From contig CATXXC010000003.1 in the NCBI GenBank assembly GCA_958403385.1, forward strand, positions 1 to 64,000: a stretch of DNA of 64,000 bases, written 5' to 3'. The translations under genes were made by a program, and so were the position numbers. Of the stretch, positions 18,498 through 27,067 are shown piece by piece (position 1 is the stretch's first letter; each line of letters opens with the position of its first letter). This stretch comes from an uncultured Collinsella sp. (lineage in GTDB: Bacteria; Actinomycetota; Coriobacteriia; Coriobacteriales; Coriobacteriaceae). Under the pieces are notes generated by a model, which saw only the letters and a program-made list of their open reading frames with translations, was not told the DNA's origin and made no database searches.

Positions 18498-20342
18498 TTG
18501 AATTATCTGAGTGAGATGCTCAAATTGCCGGTCTTGGACGTCGATGGCGAAAAGCTCGGCGTGGTCAACGATTTTGGCATTGCTACCGGCGAAGTTTTTC
18601 CGCACGTGACGTCGCTCGCGTTCCGCGGACCCGGCAAGACGCCGTTTATGATCAGCTGGCGCAAATGGGTCGACCGTATCGACGAGACGGGTGTACACCT
18701 TAAGACGTCGGCCACCGAAATCCGTTTTTCGTACCTGCAGCCGACCGAACTCTTGCTTGCCCGCGACGTGCTCAACAAGCAGATTGTCGACACGCAGGGC
18801 ATGAAGGTCGTGCGCGTAAACGACATCAAGTTTTCCATGTCGGGCGAAAACCAGCTGCGCCTGCTGGGCGCCGAGGTCGGTGCTCGCGGTCTGCTACGCG
18901 CCATCAGCCCCGCGCTCGAGCATATCGTCGAAGGCTTTATGAAGCACCTGGGCAAGCCACTCAGTGAGGACATCATCGCTTGGTCCTACATGGACCTGCT
19001 CGACCGCTCGACCAAGAACATTCAACTCTCGGTGTCGCACAAGACGCTCGGCGAGCTGCACCCTGCCGACATCGCCGACATTATCGAGCAGCTCGACCCG
19101 CGCCTGCGTGCGCAGGTGTTTGCACAGCTCGATACTGCCCAGGCCGCCGAGGCCATCTCGGAGTTCGATGACGACGAGCTTATGACCGAGATGCTCGAGG
19201 GCCTGTCCGATACCGACGCATCGTCGATGCTGGCCATGATGGACCCGGACGACGCTGCCGACCTGATCGACGAGCTCGATTATGAGAAGGCTGAGAAGCT
19301 CCTGCGCCTGATGGGCGTCAAGGAGGAGAAGGCGATTCGTAATCTGTTGGGCTACGAGGACAACACCGCCGGCCGCATCATGACCTCGGAGTTTGTCTCG
19401 CTGCCCGCCACGGCGACGGTCGGCGATGCCATCGAGGCGATTCGCAAACTCGACGAGGACTTCGAGAGCGTCTACTACGTCTATACCGAGGACCCGAGCG
19501 GCATGCTGACGGGCGTGCTTTCGCTGCGCACGCTGATCGTGGCCGACCGCGACGCCACGCTGGGCCAGCTCGCCTATCGCGATCTGGTCTACGTGTCGCC
19601 CGACGAGGACCAGGAAGACGTGACGGACGAGATGACCAAGTACGACCTGGTTGCCATCCCTGTCTGCGACGAGAACCGTCATATCCTGGGTATCGTGACC
19701 TTCGACGACGCCATGGACGTTATCGCCGAGGAGCATCAGGAGGACCTGCAGATCGCCGGTGTCGGCTCGGGCGATAGCGCGTCGGACGACTCGACGAACG
19801 TGCTCAGCTGGTTCGTGCATCGTCAGTACTGGGTCGTCGTGTGGGGCATCGCCTCGTGCATTATGGCGACCGTGCTGGGGACGGCGCTGGGCTCCGCGCA
19901 TCTGGTGGTGTTCCCCATGTGCGCCATGCCGCTCGTGCTGCTGGCTGCCTCGCGCATGGTGTCGTTCGTCAAGAACTACTTCCTCGAGTACGACGGTCAC
20001 GACGACGAGCCCAAACCGTACCTGGGATTCTTCTTCCAGAGCACGGGTATGGGCCTGATCCTTTCGCTTGTTACTTACCTGTGCGCGCAGCTGGTGCGCA
20101 CTGCCGCGTTCCCCGATGCCACCATGTTTGAGGAGCAGCTCTTTACCGGCTGCTTTAACATCGCTGCCGTCATTTGCCTGGTTGGCAACATGAGCGCTGT
20201 GATTTATCTGATGATGCTGTTCTGGCGCGATGAGCACGACCTCAATACGTCGGGTACTGCCATGAACGTCATCGCCGTCATGATCTCGTGTGTGGCGTAC
20301 TGCATCGCCGCGGTGCTGCTCACCATGTCGGTCATGGGGTAG
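18498..20342 (+). CDS. MgtE_N/CBS membrane protein with N-terminal PRC barrel
   Basis: A 614-residue protein. In order: PRC-barrel (about 1-70), a linker, MgtE_N superhelical domain (about 170-290; ADIADIIEQLDPRLRAQVFAQL, MDPDDAADLIDELD), CBS pair (about 295-425; GRIMTSEFVSLPATATV, IPVCDENRHILGIVTFDDAMDVI) and five C-terminal helices (about 455-610). MgtE_N and CBS domains sense cytoplasmic Mg2+. The start is TTG 18498, with GGGGAG five bases upstream. The NRAMP-related transporter gene follows after eight bases, so the two probably act together in magnesium homeostasis. The C-terminal membrane part is not a clear MgtE channel, so a regulatory partner role is possible. Confidence 0.85.
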   Translation: MNYLSEMLKLPVLDVDGEKLGVVNDFGIATGEVFPHVTSLAFRGPGKTPFMISWRKWVDRIDETGVHLKTSATEIRFSYLQPTELLLARDVLNKQIVDTQGMKVVRVNDIKFSMSGENQLRLLGAEVGARGLLRAISPALEHIVEGFMKHLGKPLSEDIIAWSYMDLLDRSTKNIQLSVSHKTLGELHPADIADIIEQLDPRLRAQVFAQLDTAQAAEAISEFDDDELMTEMLEGLSDTDASSMLAMMDPDDAADLIDELDYEKAEKLLRLMGVKEEKAIRNLLGYEDNTAGRIMTSEFVSLPATATVGDAIEAIRKLDEDFESVYYVYTEDPSGMLTGVLSLRTLIVADRDATLGQLAYRDLVYVSPDEDQEDVTDEMTKYDLVAIPVCDENRHILGIVTFDDAMDVIAEEHQEDLQIAGVGSGDSASDDSTNVLSWFVHRQYWVVVWGIASCIMATVLGTALGSAHLVVFPMCAMPLVLLAASRMVSFVKNYFLEYDGHDDEPKPYLGFFFQSTGMGLILSLVTYLCAQLVRTAAFPDATMFEEQLFTGCFNIAAVICLVGNMSAVIYLMMLFWRDEHDLNTSGTAMNVIAVMISCVAYCIAAVLLTMSVMG

Positions 20343-20350
20343 GTGGTCGC

Positions 20351-21613
20351 GTGCAAAATACGAAGCAAAAGCCGAGCATCAAGCAAAAGCTGACCATCGC
20401 CGCCATCTTTGGCGCCATGGGCCCCGGTCTGCTGGCGGCACTTTCGGGCAATGACGCCGGCGGCATCGCCACGTATTCCAGCGCGGGCGCCAGCTATGGC
20501 TATAAGATGCTCTGGATGCTTCCCGTCATGACCGTGCTGCTTATCGTGACGCAGGAGACCGCGGCGCGCTGCGGATGCGTCACGGGTAAGGGCCTGGCGT
20601 CGCTCATTCGCGAGCGCTTTGGCGTGCGCAAGAGCGTGCTGGCCATGGCGGCGCTGTTGATCGCCAACACGGCGGTGACCATCTCGGAGTTCGCGGGTAT
20701 CGCGAGTGGCCTTGCTCTGTTTGGCGTTCCGGCGAGCATCTCGGTGCCGCTCGTGGCGCTGCTGGTGTGGATGCTTACCATGTCGGGCAGTTTCCAGCGC
20801 ATCGAGAAGATTTTGCTGCTGGTAAGCTGCGTGTTCGTGACCTACATCGTCGCCGCGTTTATGGCCGGCCCCAACTGGGGCGAGGTCGCGGTCGACTTGG
20901 TCGTCCCCAATATTCAGAACGATCCCAGCTACGTGTCGCTCGTGGTCGCAACGATCGGTACTACCATCGCACCGTGGATGATCTTCTTGGCTCAGAACAA
21001 CGTGGTCGATAAGAATGCGGGCGAGGACGACATCGTGCTGCAGCGTATTGATACCGTGAGCGGCTCGATCGCCGCTGATATCATTGCTGGCTTCATTATC
21101 ATCACGACCGGTACGGTGCTGTTTCCGGCGGGTATTCAGATTAGCGATGCCGCCGATGCCGCCCGCGCGCTGGAGCCCATCGCGGGTCAGTGGTCCACGG
21201 TGTTGTTTGCCTCAGGTCTGGTCGCGGCGAGCTTCTTGGCCGCCTGCGTGCTGCCGGGCGTTACGTCGAGTGCTATCTGCGAGGCATTTGGTTGGGAGCG
21301 CGGCGCCGACCGCAGCTGGGACGAGGCCCCGGTTTACCGCGGCATCATTACGGCTATCATTGGCATCTCTGCCGTGTTGGTGCTCATGCCTGGCGTCGAT
21401 TTGTTCCAGATTATGATGACCTCGCAGGTCATCAACGGCGTGCTGCTGCCCGTAGTCTTGGTATTCCAGGTGGTTATCGCGGCGGATCGCCACATTATGG
21501 GCGCCAACCGCAACGGCCGCGTATGGAACGTGCTCACTTGGGCGACTATCGGCGTGATTACGGTGCTGACGGTCGTCATGTTTGCGCTGCAAGCGATGGG
21601 CTACAGTGCTTAA
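20351..21613 (+). CDS. NRAMP-related divalent metal transporter (NRMT-like)
   Basis: A 420-residue, 11-helix SLC11/NRAMP-fold protein. The start is GTG 20351 with AGGTGG upstream. Helix 1 reads LSGNDAGGIATYSSAG in place of the canonical DPGN, and helix 6 reads TTIAPWMIFLAQNN in place of the canonical A-x-x-MPHN, so the manganese-coordinating methionine is absent. Those changes are those expected of the NRAMP-related magnesium transporters (NRMT) described from Eggerthella lenta. Pairing with an MgtE_N/CBS protein in one operon supports Mg2+ as substrate. Mn2+ transport cannot be excluded without assay. Confidence 0.85.
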   Translation: MQNTKQKPSIKQKLTIAAIFGAMGPGLLAALSGNDAGGIATYSSAGASYGYKMLWMLPVMTVLLIVTQETAARCGCVTGKGLASLIRERFGVRKSVLAMAALLIANTAVTISEFAGIASGLALFGVPASISVPLVALLVWMLTMSGSFQRIEKILLLVSCVFVTYIVAAFMAGPNWGEVAVDLVVPNIQNDPSYVSLVVATIGTTIAPWMIFLAQNNVVDKNAGEDDIVLQRIDTVSGSIAADIIAGFIIITTGTVLFPAGIQISDAADAARALEPIAGQWSTVLFASGLVAASFLAACVLPGVTSSAICEAFGWERGADRSWDEAPVYRGIITAIIGISAVLVLMPGVDLFQIMMTSQVINGVLLPVVLVFQVVIAADRHIMGANRNGRVWNVLTWATIGVITVLTVVMFALQAMGYSA

Positions 21614-21633
21614 CGCTCACTTTTGGTTCTTAA

Positions 21634-21666
21634 CAGGCCGCCGCCATGGGCTGCGGCCTGTATTTT
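21634..21666 (+). terminator. Intrinsic terminator of the magnesium operon
   Basis: CAGGCCGC (21634-21641) pairs with GCGGCCTG (21653-21660), followed by TATTTT. It lies 20 bases after the stop of the NRMT-like gene. Confidence 0.75.
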
Positions 21667-21696
21667 GTCTGCTATAGAGTGTTAGTTATATGGCAG

Positions 21697-21923
21697 TGGG
21701 CAAAAAATGCCAAATATGAGTACTGTTGCTAAGTGAATAGCATTTACATCCAAGAAGATAATGAACATAACCCATAGTATGTTCATTAAATTGGCTCCAA
21801 TACGCCTTAAACCAGTCAGGTTGGCTGCTTTAGGGGGTTGTAGGGGATGCTCGGACGTCTTTTTGGGTGGTTTTGCCTGCGACTAAAATGGTAACAGTAC
21901 TCATATTTGCCCTTTTTTGCCCA
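21697..21923. repeat. AT-rich long inverted repeat, 31-nt arms
   Basis: Arms at 21697-21727 and 21893-21923 are complementary at about 29 of 31 positions (both contain CAAATATGAGTACTGTT or its complement). The 165-nt loop contains a smaller perfect hairpin, AATGAACATA at 21760-21769 with TATGTTCATT at 21778-21787. Composition is clearly lower in GC than the surroundings. The IS256 element begins 47 bases further right. No gene is supported in 21667-21970. Confidence 0.65.
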
Positions 21924-21970
21924 CGGACCTTTGAGGTCGCGGCGAAAAGGGCTTGTTTTGATTGTTTGGG

Positions 21971-23476
21971 GGTCGCGCGCGCAGACGTGGTGTAAGAGTG
22001 TCCTGAGGTCCGTCGCTGCAAGTCCCGATGTTACTCCTTCTTGAGGCCGTGCCTCTCGACTATCTCGTCCACTATCTCCCTGGCGCGCCGCCCGAGCGCG
22101 CGGCGCCTCCCCTCTGTCGGGGCCGGCCTGTCCGCGGGCTCGGCGAAGCCCTCGGCGGCCGAGGCCTCGGAGAACACGCGCTGCTGGGACCACTGCCCCT
22201 CGGTCTCCATGAGGCTCGCGCACGTCAGGCGCAGCATCGACTCCCTCGAGGGGAAGGACTGCACGACCCTGTAGCGGCGCTTGATCTCGCGGTTGGCGCG
22301 CTCCTGGACGTTGTTGGTGCGGAGCTTGGCCCAGTGCGCCCTGGGGAAGGCCGTGAACGCCAGCGCGGAGTCCTCGGCCTGCTCGAAGACCTCGCCGGCC
22401 CTGGCGGACACCGACGCCACCCAGGGCGCCGCCTCGGCCCACACGCAGCGCGCGAGGTCGGGGTCGTCCTGGTAGACCGCGGCGTGCACGAGGTCCCTGA
22501 CGGCCGCCTTGGAGTCCTCGGGCCTGCCCGAGCAGGCGCTCTGGAGGTTGCGCTGCAGGTGCGTCACGCAGCGCTGCCAGGCGCAGCCCTGGAACAGGCG
22601 CGAGACGGCGGCCACGAGCCCGGCGTGGCTGTCGGAGACCACGAGGCGGACGCCGGCCAGCCCGCGCTCGCGCAGCCCGCCGAGGAATGCCGCCCAGGAG
22701 TCCTCGCTCTCGGTGTCGACCACGTCGCAGCCCAGGAAGTGCTTGCGCCCGTCGGCGCCCAGCCCGATCGCGGTCACGACGCCCTGCGAGACGACCGACG
22801 AGCCGACCCTGCAGCTCATGTAGGTGGCGTCGAGCCACAGGTAGCAGCACGGCGTGCCCGACAGGTCGCGGCTGCGGAACTCCGCCACCTCGGCGTCGAG
22901 GTCGGAGCAGAGGCTCGAGACCTCCGAGCTTGACAGCGAGGATATGCCCAGCCTGGACGCCACGCGCTCGACCTTGCGGGTGGACACGCCGCACACGTAC
23001 ATCTCCTGCACGATGGCGGCCACCGAGGTGTCGACGCGCGACCATCGCGCGAGCATGCCCTCGGGGTAGTAGGTGCCGTGCCTGAGCTTGGGTATCTCGA
23101 GCTCCACGTCGCCCACGGCGGTCTTGAGCGACCTGGGGCGGTAGCCGTTGCGGCTGTTCTCCCTGCCGTCGCTGCGCTCGTTGCGGCCCGCGCCGCACAT
23201 CTGCTGGGCCTCGGAGTCCATCAGCGCGTTCATCACGCCGCCCAGCACCCTGCACGCGAACTCGCGCGCGTCGCCGCACTCCTGCCAAAGCCTCGCCGCC
23301 TCGAGGGCCTCGTCGCGGTCGAGGCGCAGTACACTCTCTTCTTGGGGCATCGCCTTTCCTTCCATTCGTCACCTTCATTACTCCAACGACGAATTCTAGG
23401 CGGTGTCCCCTCCCTTTCAAGAAAGAGAAGAGGCGGGGCATGCCCCGCCTCTTACACCACATCTCTGCGCGCTACC
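21971..23476. mobile_element. Intact IS256-family insertion sequence
   Basis: The 1,506-bp element has 28-bp terminal inverted repeats (21971-21998 and 23449-23476; 24 of 28 positions match, the inner 12 being GTGGTGTAAGAG). It is bounded by a perfect 8-bp direct duplication TGTTTGGG (21963-21970 and 23477-23484), the length usual for IS256 insertions. A palindrome GAGGCGGGGC/GCCCCGCCTC lies inside the right end. It carries one transposase gene on the minus strand. The perfect duplication suggests a recent insertion. Confidence 0.92.
22031..23365 (-). CDS. IS256-family transposase
   Basis: A 444-residue mutator-type (Transposase_mut) DDE enzyme of normal length for the family. Catalytic residues are visible as D in YLWLDATYM, D in LVVSDSHAG, and E in NVQERANREIKRR, with the family CVTHLQRNL before the insertion domain. 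The start at 23365 has AAGGTGA upstream; ATG 23350 is a second option with GGAAAGG. Reading frame and ends are complete, so the element is probably active. Confidence 0.95.
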   Translation of the reverse strand: MEGKAMPQEESVLRLDRDEALEAARLWQECGDAREFACRVLGGVMNALMDSEAQQMCGAGRNERSDGRENSRNGYRPRSLKTAVGDVELEIPKLRHGTYYPEGMLARWSRVDTSVAAIVQEMYVCGVSTRKVERVASRLGISSLSSSEVSSLCSDLDAEVAEFRSRDLSGTPCCYLWLDATYMSCRVGSSVVSQGVVTAIGLGADGRKHFLGCDVVDTESEDSWAAFLGGLRERGLAGVRLVVSDSHAGLVAAVSRLFQGCAWQRCVTHLQRNLQSACSGRPEDSKAAVRDLVHAAVYQDDPDLARCVWAEAAPWVASVSARAGEVFEQAEDSALAFTAFPRAHWAKLRTNNVQERANREIKRRYRVVQSFPSRESMLRLTCASLMETEGQWSQQRVFSEASAAEGFAEPADRPAPTEGRRRALGRRAREIVDEIVERHGLKKE

Positions 23477-23609
23477 TGTTTGGGGCAGGCGCGAGGCGCG
23501 GAAACGATGTCTGGAGCGGCGGAGCGGCTTGGAATTCATCCGCAGAGGTCTTCATTGGCCGCGCCAGGAGTGCCTCCAGGTGCCGGTAGTTAAGGAGCGC
23601 CCCTAACTG

Positions 23610-23647
23610 CCGCAGGGGGCGTCGGCCACGGCCGACGCCCCCTGCGG
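23610..23647. terminator. Strong 18-bp hairpin between the IS256 element and the acyltransferase gene
   Basis: CCGCAGGGGGCGTCGGCC (23610-23627) is the exact complement of the arm at 23630-23647. It lies 23 bases beyond the stop of the minus-strand acyltransferase gene and probably ends its transcript, though no T run follows. A GGGGAC-like fragment (TTAAGGAGCGCCCCTAA) adjoins it at 23589-23606. Confidence 0.5.
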
Positions 23648-23670
23648 GTGTAAACAGATTTTGCTGCGCG

Positions 23671-25887
23671 TTACTTGTCGGTGCCCAGCTTGTGCGGCTT
23701 GTAGGCGAGGGCATTGACGAGTGCGTCGGCGGCGGACTTGACGGCTGCCGGCTGCGGATCGTTGACATGGTCCTCGGGGTGCACGGGCAGGTCTTTCTTG
23801 ACCGCATCGTGGATCAGGTTGAGGTACTCGGTCACGCCGGTAGTCGACAGGTGCGTGCCGTCGCCGTCGAACAGGTCGTTGCGGTTGGCGCTGTGCCCGT
23901 ACCAGTCGATAACGCGTACATTCTTGTAGCGCGTGGCGGCGTTGGCGATGGCCTGGTTCGTGGACCCGACCCACGGCTGCGGGCTACGCGTGTTTACAAA
24001 CACGACAATACGCTGCTCGCCGGCGTCGGCCATGATCGCGTCGACCTGGGCGTCCGTTACCAAACCGTTGGTGCCCAGGGCAAAGACCACGATCTTGCCG
24101 GCAAGGTTCTGCTGGATATAGCCCTCAAATGTCGCGCGGCCCGCATCAAACTGGCGGCCCTTTTCGGCATCGATATGGCTGTGCGGGAACACGCCGTCAA
24201 AGGAATCAACGGCGCGCAGTGACACGGAGTCACCGATCATCAACAGGTCGTAGGAGCCATCGGGGAAGCCGTCGTTGTCCTTGTCGGTGTCGTCGGCCGC
24301 CTGCTGGTCGGTGGGCGCGGTGTTTTCGGCTTCCTTGTTCAGAACTTCGGCGCCCTCGCCGCTCAGCGCAGACGTCTCGGGCACAAAGATCAGACCGCCC
24401 AGTGCAACGACCAACACGACAGCGCAGGCTGCGCAGACAGGGACGTGCGCGCGTGCCCAGTTGGCGGGCGTGGTGGTGCCATCGCGGAATTCGGCGACGG
24501 TGCGGCCGAAGGCACCCTTCCTAAATGGCGTTTCGATAAAGCGATAGGAACACTCGGCTACGGCGACCACCAGCAGCACCTGCAAAATGTACTGCCACCA
24601 GGGCGTATCGTTGATGTTGGCGACCGGGTTCATGAGCAACAGCAGCGGATAGTGCCACAGGTAGATGCTGTACGAGCGTTTGCCAATCCACACGAGCGGC
24701 TCGGCGGACAGCGCACGGGCAACCATTCCCTGGGGCTGCACGCAGGCCGCGATGACCATGAGCGTGAGGATGGAGCACAGCAGCGTGCCTCCGCGATACT
24801 GGAACGCGGTGTAGCCGTTGGTGAGCGCGACCATGGCGGCAAGGCCAACCAGACCCACGAGGCCCAACACATCGATGGATGCGGGCGAGGACCAAAAGCG
24901 CACGAGGGCGCTCGGCTGTGCCGGGGCGGTCTCGGCTGCTTCGTCGGCCTTCTCGCCAGGCTTGCCCTCGGCGTTCTTGCCGTGCTTGGCGGCGCCAGCT
25001 AGGCGATTGAGCCCCAAACGACGAGCGAGACGCACCGGCGCCAGGTCGCGATCGGGGATAAAGGCCATCCAGGCACCCAGCAGCAGCGAGAACACACGGG
25101 TGTCGGTGCCGTAGTACACGCGGCTGGGGTCGGCGGCAGGGTTATAGAGCACCATCATGGCGATGGCGGAGACAGCAGCTAGGCCCAGAACCACGCGGCG
25201 CGTGTTGGGCTTGCTCACATGCATGGATACCATGGCAAACAGCAGTGGCGGCCAAATCAGGTAGAACTGTTCCTCGATGGCAAGCGACCAAAAGTGCGTG
25301 AGTGGCGAGGGGTCGCCCAGAGCATTGAAGTACGAGACGTTTTGGGCAATCTGCCACCAGTTGTTGAAGAACAGCAGCGACGGCAGGATGTCGGGGCGCA
25401 TCTTGGTGAGCATCACGTGGTTAAAGATGGTGCACAGCGCGCAGGTCACCACCACGACGGTCACCACGGCGGGGACCAGGCGACGGATGCGGCGAATCCA
25501 GAAGCTCTTGAGGTCGATGCGTCCGGTCTTAGCGACTTCGTTGAGCAGCAGGCGCGTGATCAGATAGCCCGAAAGCACAAAGAAAATCGTGACACCGAGC
25601 AGACCGCCCTGCGCCCACGTGAGGTTGAGGTGATAGAGCACCACCGCGACGACGGCAAGCGTGCGCAGGCCGTCAAGGGCAGGGATGTAGCGGGACTTGG
25701 GGCGAGCAGGCGTCTGCTCCGCGGCGGGAGTGTTGGCGCGGCCCGCGTTGTTGGCAGAAGTGCGATGGGGGCTCGCGGTGCGTCGCGGCTCGTTGGCACG
25801 GCGTTCGCTCTTCACGCGTTCGTGCGGCGCCGGCTCGTTGCCCGTGCGGCGTCGACCGCGCGAGCCCGATTGCGAGAATTGTTCCAT
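23671..25887 (-). CDS. OatA-like acyltransferase (acyltransferase-3 plus SGNH)
   Basis: A 738-residue two-domain enzyme for O-acetylation of cell-wall or surface glycans. After a basic, disordered N-terminus (1-65) comes the acyltransferase-3 domain with about ten helices (ALDGLRTLAVVAVVLYHL, FFVLSGYLITRLLL, HFWSLAIEEQFYLIWP). An extra helix follows, then an extracellular SGNH hydrolase domain (about 560-700) with GDSVSLR, the GTNG block and DGTHLSTTG carrying the Asp-His pair. This is the OatA arrangement, in which acetyl groups cross the membrane to the SGNH domain. Target could be peptidoglycan or another polymer. Confidence 0.9.
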   Translation of the reverse strand: MEQFSQSGSRGRRRTGNEPAPHERVKSERRANEPRRTASPHRTSANNAGRANTPAAEQTPARPKSRYIPALDGLRTLAVVAVVLYHLNLTWAQGGLLGVTIFFVLSGYLITRLLLNEVAKTGRIDLKSFWIRRIRRLVPAVVTVVVVTCALCTIFNHVMLTKMRPDILPSLLFFNNWWQIAQNVSYFNALGDPSPLTHFWSLAIEEQFYLIWPPLLFAMVSMHVSKPNTRRVVLGLAAVSAIAMMVLYNPAADPSRVYYGTDTRVFSLLLGAWMAFIPDRDLAPVRLARRLGLNRLAGAAKHGKNAEGKPGEKADEAAETAPAQPSALVRFWSSPASIDVLGLVGLVGLAAMVALTNGYTAFQYRGGTLLCSILTLMVIAACVQPQGMVARALSAEPLVWIGKRSYSIYLWHYPLLLLMNPVANINDTPWWQYILQVLLVVAVAECSYRFIETPFRKGAFGRTVAEFRDGTTTPANWARAHVPVCAACAVVLVVALGGLIFVPETSALSGEGAEVLNKEAENTAPTDQQAADDTDKDNDGFPDGSYDLLMIGDSVSLRAVDSFDGVFPHSHIDAEKGRQFDAGRATFEGYIQQNLAGKIVVFALGTNGLVTDAQVDAIMADAGEQRIVVFVNTRSPQPWVGSTNQAIANAATRYKNVRVIDWYGHSANRNDLFDGDGTHLSTTGVTEYLNLIHDAVKKDLPVHPEDHVNDPQPAAVKSAADALVNALAYKPHKLGTDK

Positions 25888-26074
25888 AAAACATCATCCA
25901 ATGACGAGAATAATCAGCACGCCTTCATTGTAGCTGCCTGCTCCTGTGAATGCTTGCTGCTGGCGCAAGCTCAAGCGCGCGTCCACATCAAAGTGAACTA
26001 AAGTTATAGGGGGTGCGAGAGTGCACGATCGACGACTGGCGGTGGGTATAAGGCCCGCAGATGAGGAGGTTTCC

Positions 26075-27037
26075 ATGGCAGATCGCGGCATCGTTGCGGT
26101 GTTCGGCAGCATGAACATGGACCTTTCGGTGGCGTGCGAGCGCATGCCGCGCGCGGGCGAGACCGTCGGCGGTAGCGGCTTTATCACCAACGCCGGCGGT
26201 AAGGGCGCCAACCAGGCCGTCGCCGCTGCGCGCATGGGTGCGCGCACGTGCATGATCGGCGCTGTTGGGCGCGATACCTTTGGCGATGCGCTTGTGGCAG
26301 GGCTCCAGGATGCTGGCGTGGGCGTTGAGTTCGTGGCGCTTCGCGATGACGTGGAGACCGGTACCGCGACCATCATTCGCTGCGAGGGCGACAACCGCAT
26401 CATACTGTCACCGGGCGCCAACCATGCGCTTGCGGGCGCGGACGTTGCCTGCGCGCTGAGGCGTCTGGTGGCCCATGAGCTCGACGGCGACGCCAGCGAG
26501 ATTGCCCCGGCTGCCGGAAGCGTCTTTATCGCCCAGGGTGAATGTGACCTTGCAGCGACGGCCGAGGCGCTTGTTTGCGCTCATGGGCTGGGGTTCTATA
26601 CGGTCTTTAATCCGGCGCCTGCCTGCGAGCTGCCTGCGGAGGTCTGGCCTGCGGTCGACCTGGTCTGTCCCAACGAGACCGAGTGCCAGGTTCTGACGGG
26701 CATTCTGCCCACGGATGATGTGAGTTGCGTCGCCGCGCTCAATGCGCTGCTCGACAAGGGCGCCGGCGCTGCGGTCATCACGTTGGGCGGTGCCGGCTCG
26801 GTTACGCTCGGCGATGGCGGTGAGCTGCTGCGCATGCTGGCACTTTCGAGTACGGTAGTCGATACCACGGCCGCCGGCGATACGTTTATCGGCGCGTTGG
26901 CGGCGGCTCGCCTAGAGGGCTTGCCGCTCTTTGAGTGCATGGCCGCGGGTGCTCGCGCCTCGGCAGTGACGGTGTCGCGCCTGGGCGCTCAGCAATCGAT
27001 TCCCACGCGCGCCGAAGTTGAACATTGGTTTAGTTAA
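26075..27037 (+). CDS. rbsK: Ribokinase (PfkB family)
   Basis: A 320-residue sugar kinase that would phosphorylate ribose to ribose 5-phosphate. Signatures: VFGSMNMDLSVACERMPRAGET (split here as N-terminal ribokinase motif), GGKGANQAVAAARMGA, and the C-terminal DTTAAGDTFIGAL with the catalytic aspartate. ATG 26075 follows GAGGAGGT at five bases. The nucleoside hydrolase gene starts 30 bases downstream, so released ribose is the probable substrate. No transporter gene accompanies the pair. Confidence 0.9.
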   Translation: MADRGIVAVFGSMNMDLSVACERMPRAGETVGGSGFITNAGGKGANQAVAAARMGARTCMIGAVGRDTFGDALVAGLQDAGVGVEFVALRDDVETGTATIIRCEGDNRIILSPGANHALAGADVACALRRLVAHELDGDASEIAPAAGSVFIAQGECDLAATAEALVCAHGLGFYTVFNPAPACELPAEVWPAVDLVCPNETECQVLTGILPTDDVSCVAALNALLDKGAGAAVITLGGAGSVTLGDGGELLRMLALSSTVVDTTAAGDTFIGALAAARLEGLPLFECMAAGARASAVTVSRLGAQQSIPTRAEVEHWFS

Positions 27038-27067
27038 ACGATAAAGACGGAGAAGCGGAGTAGAACA

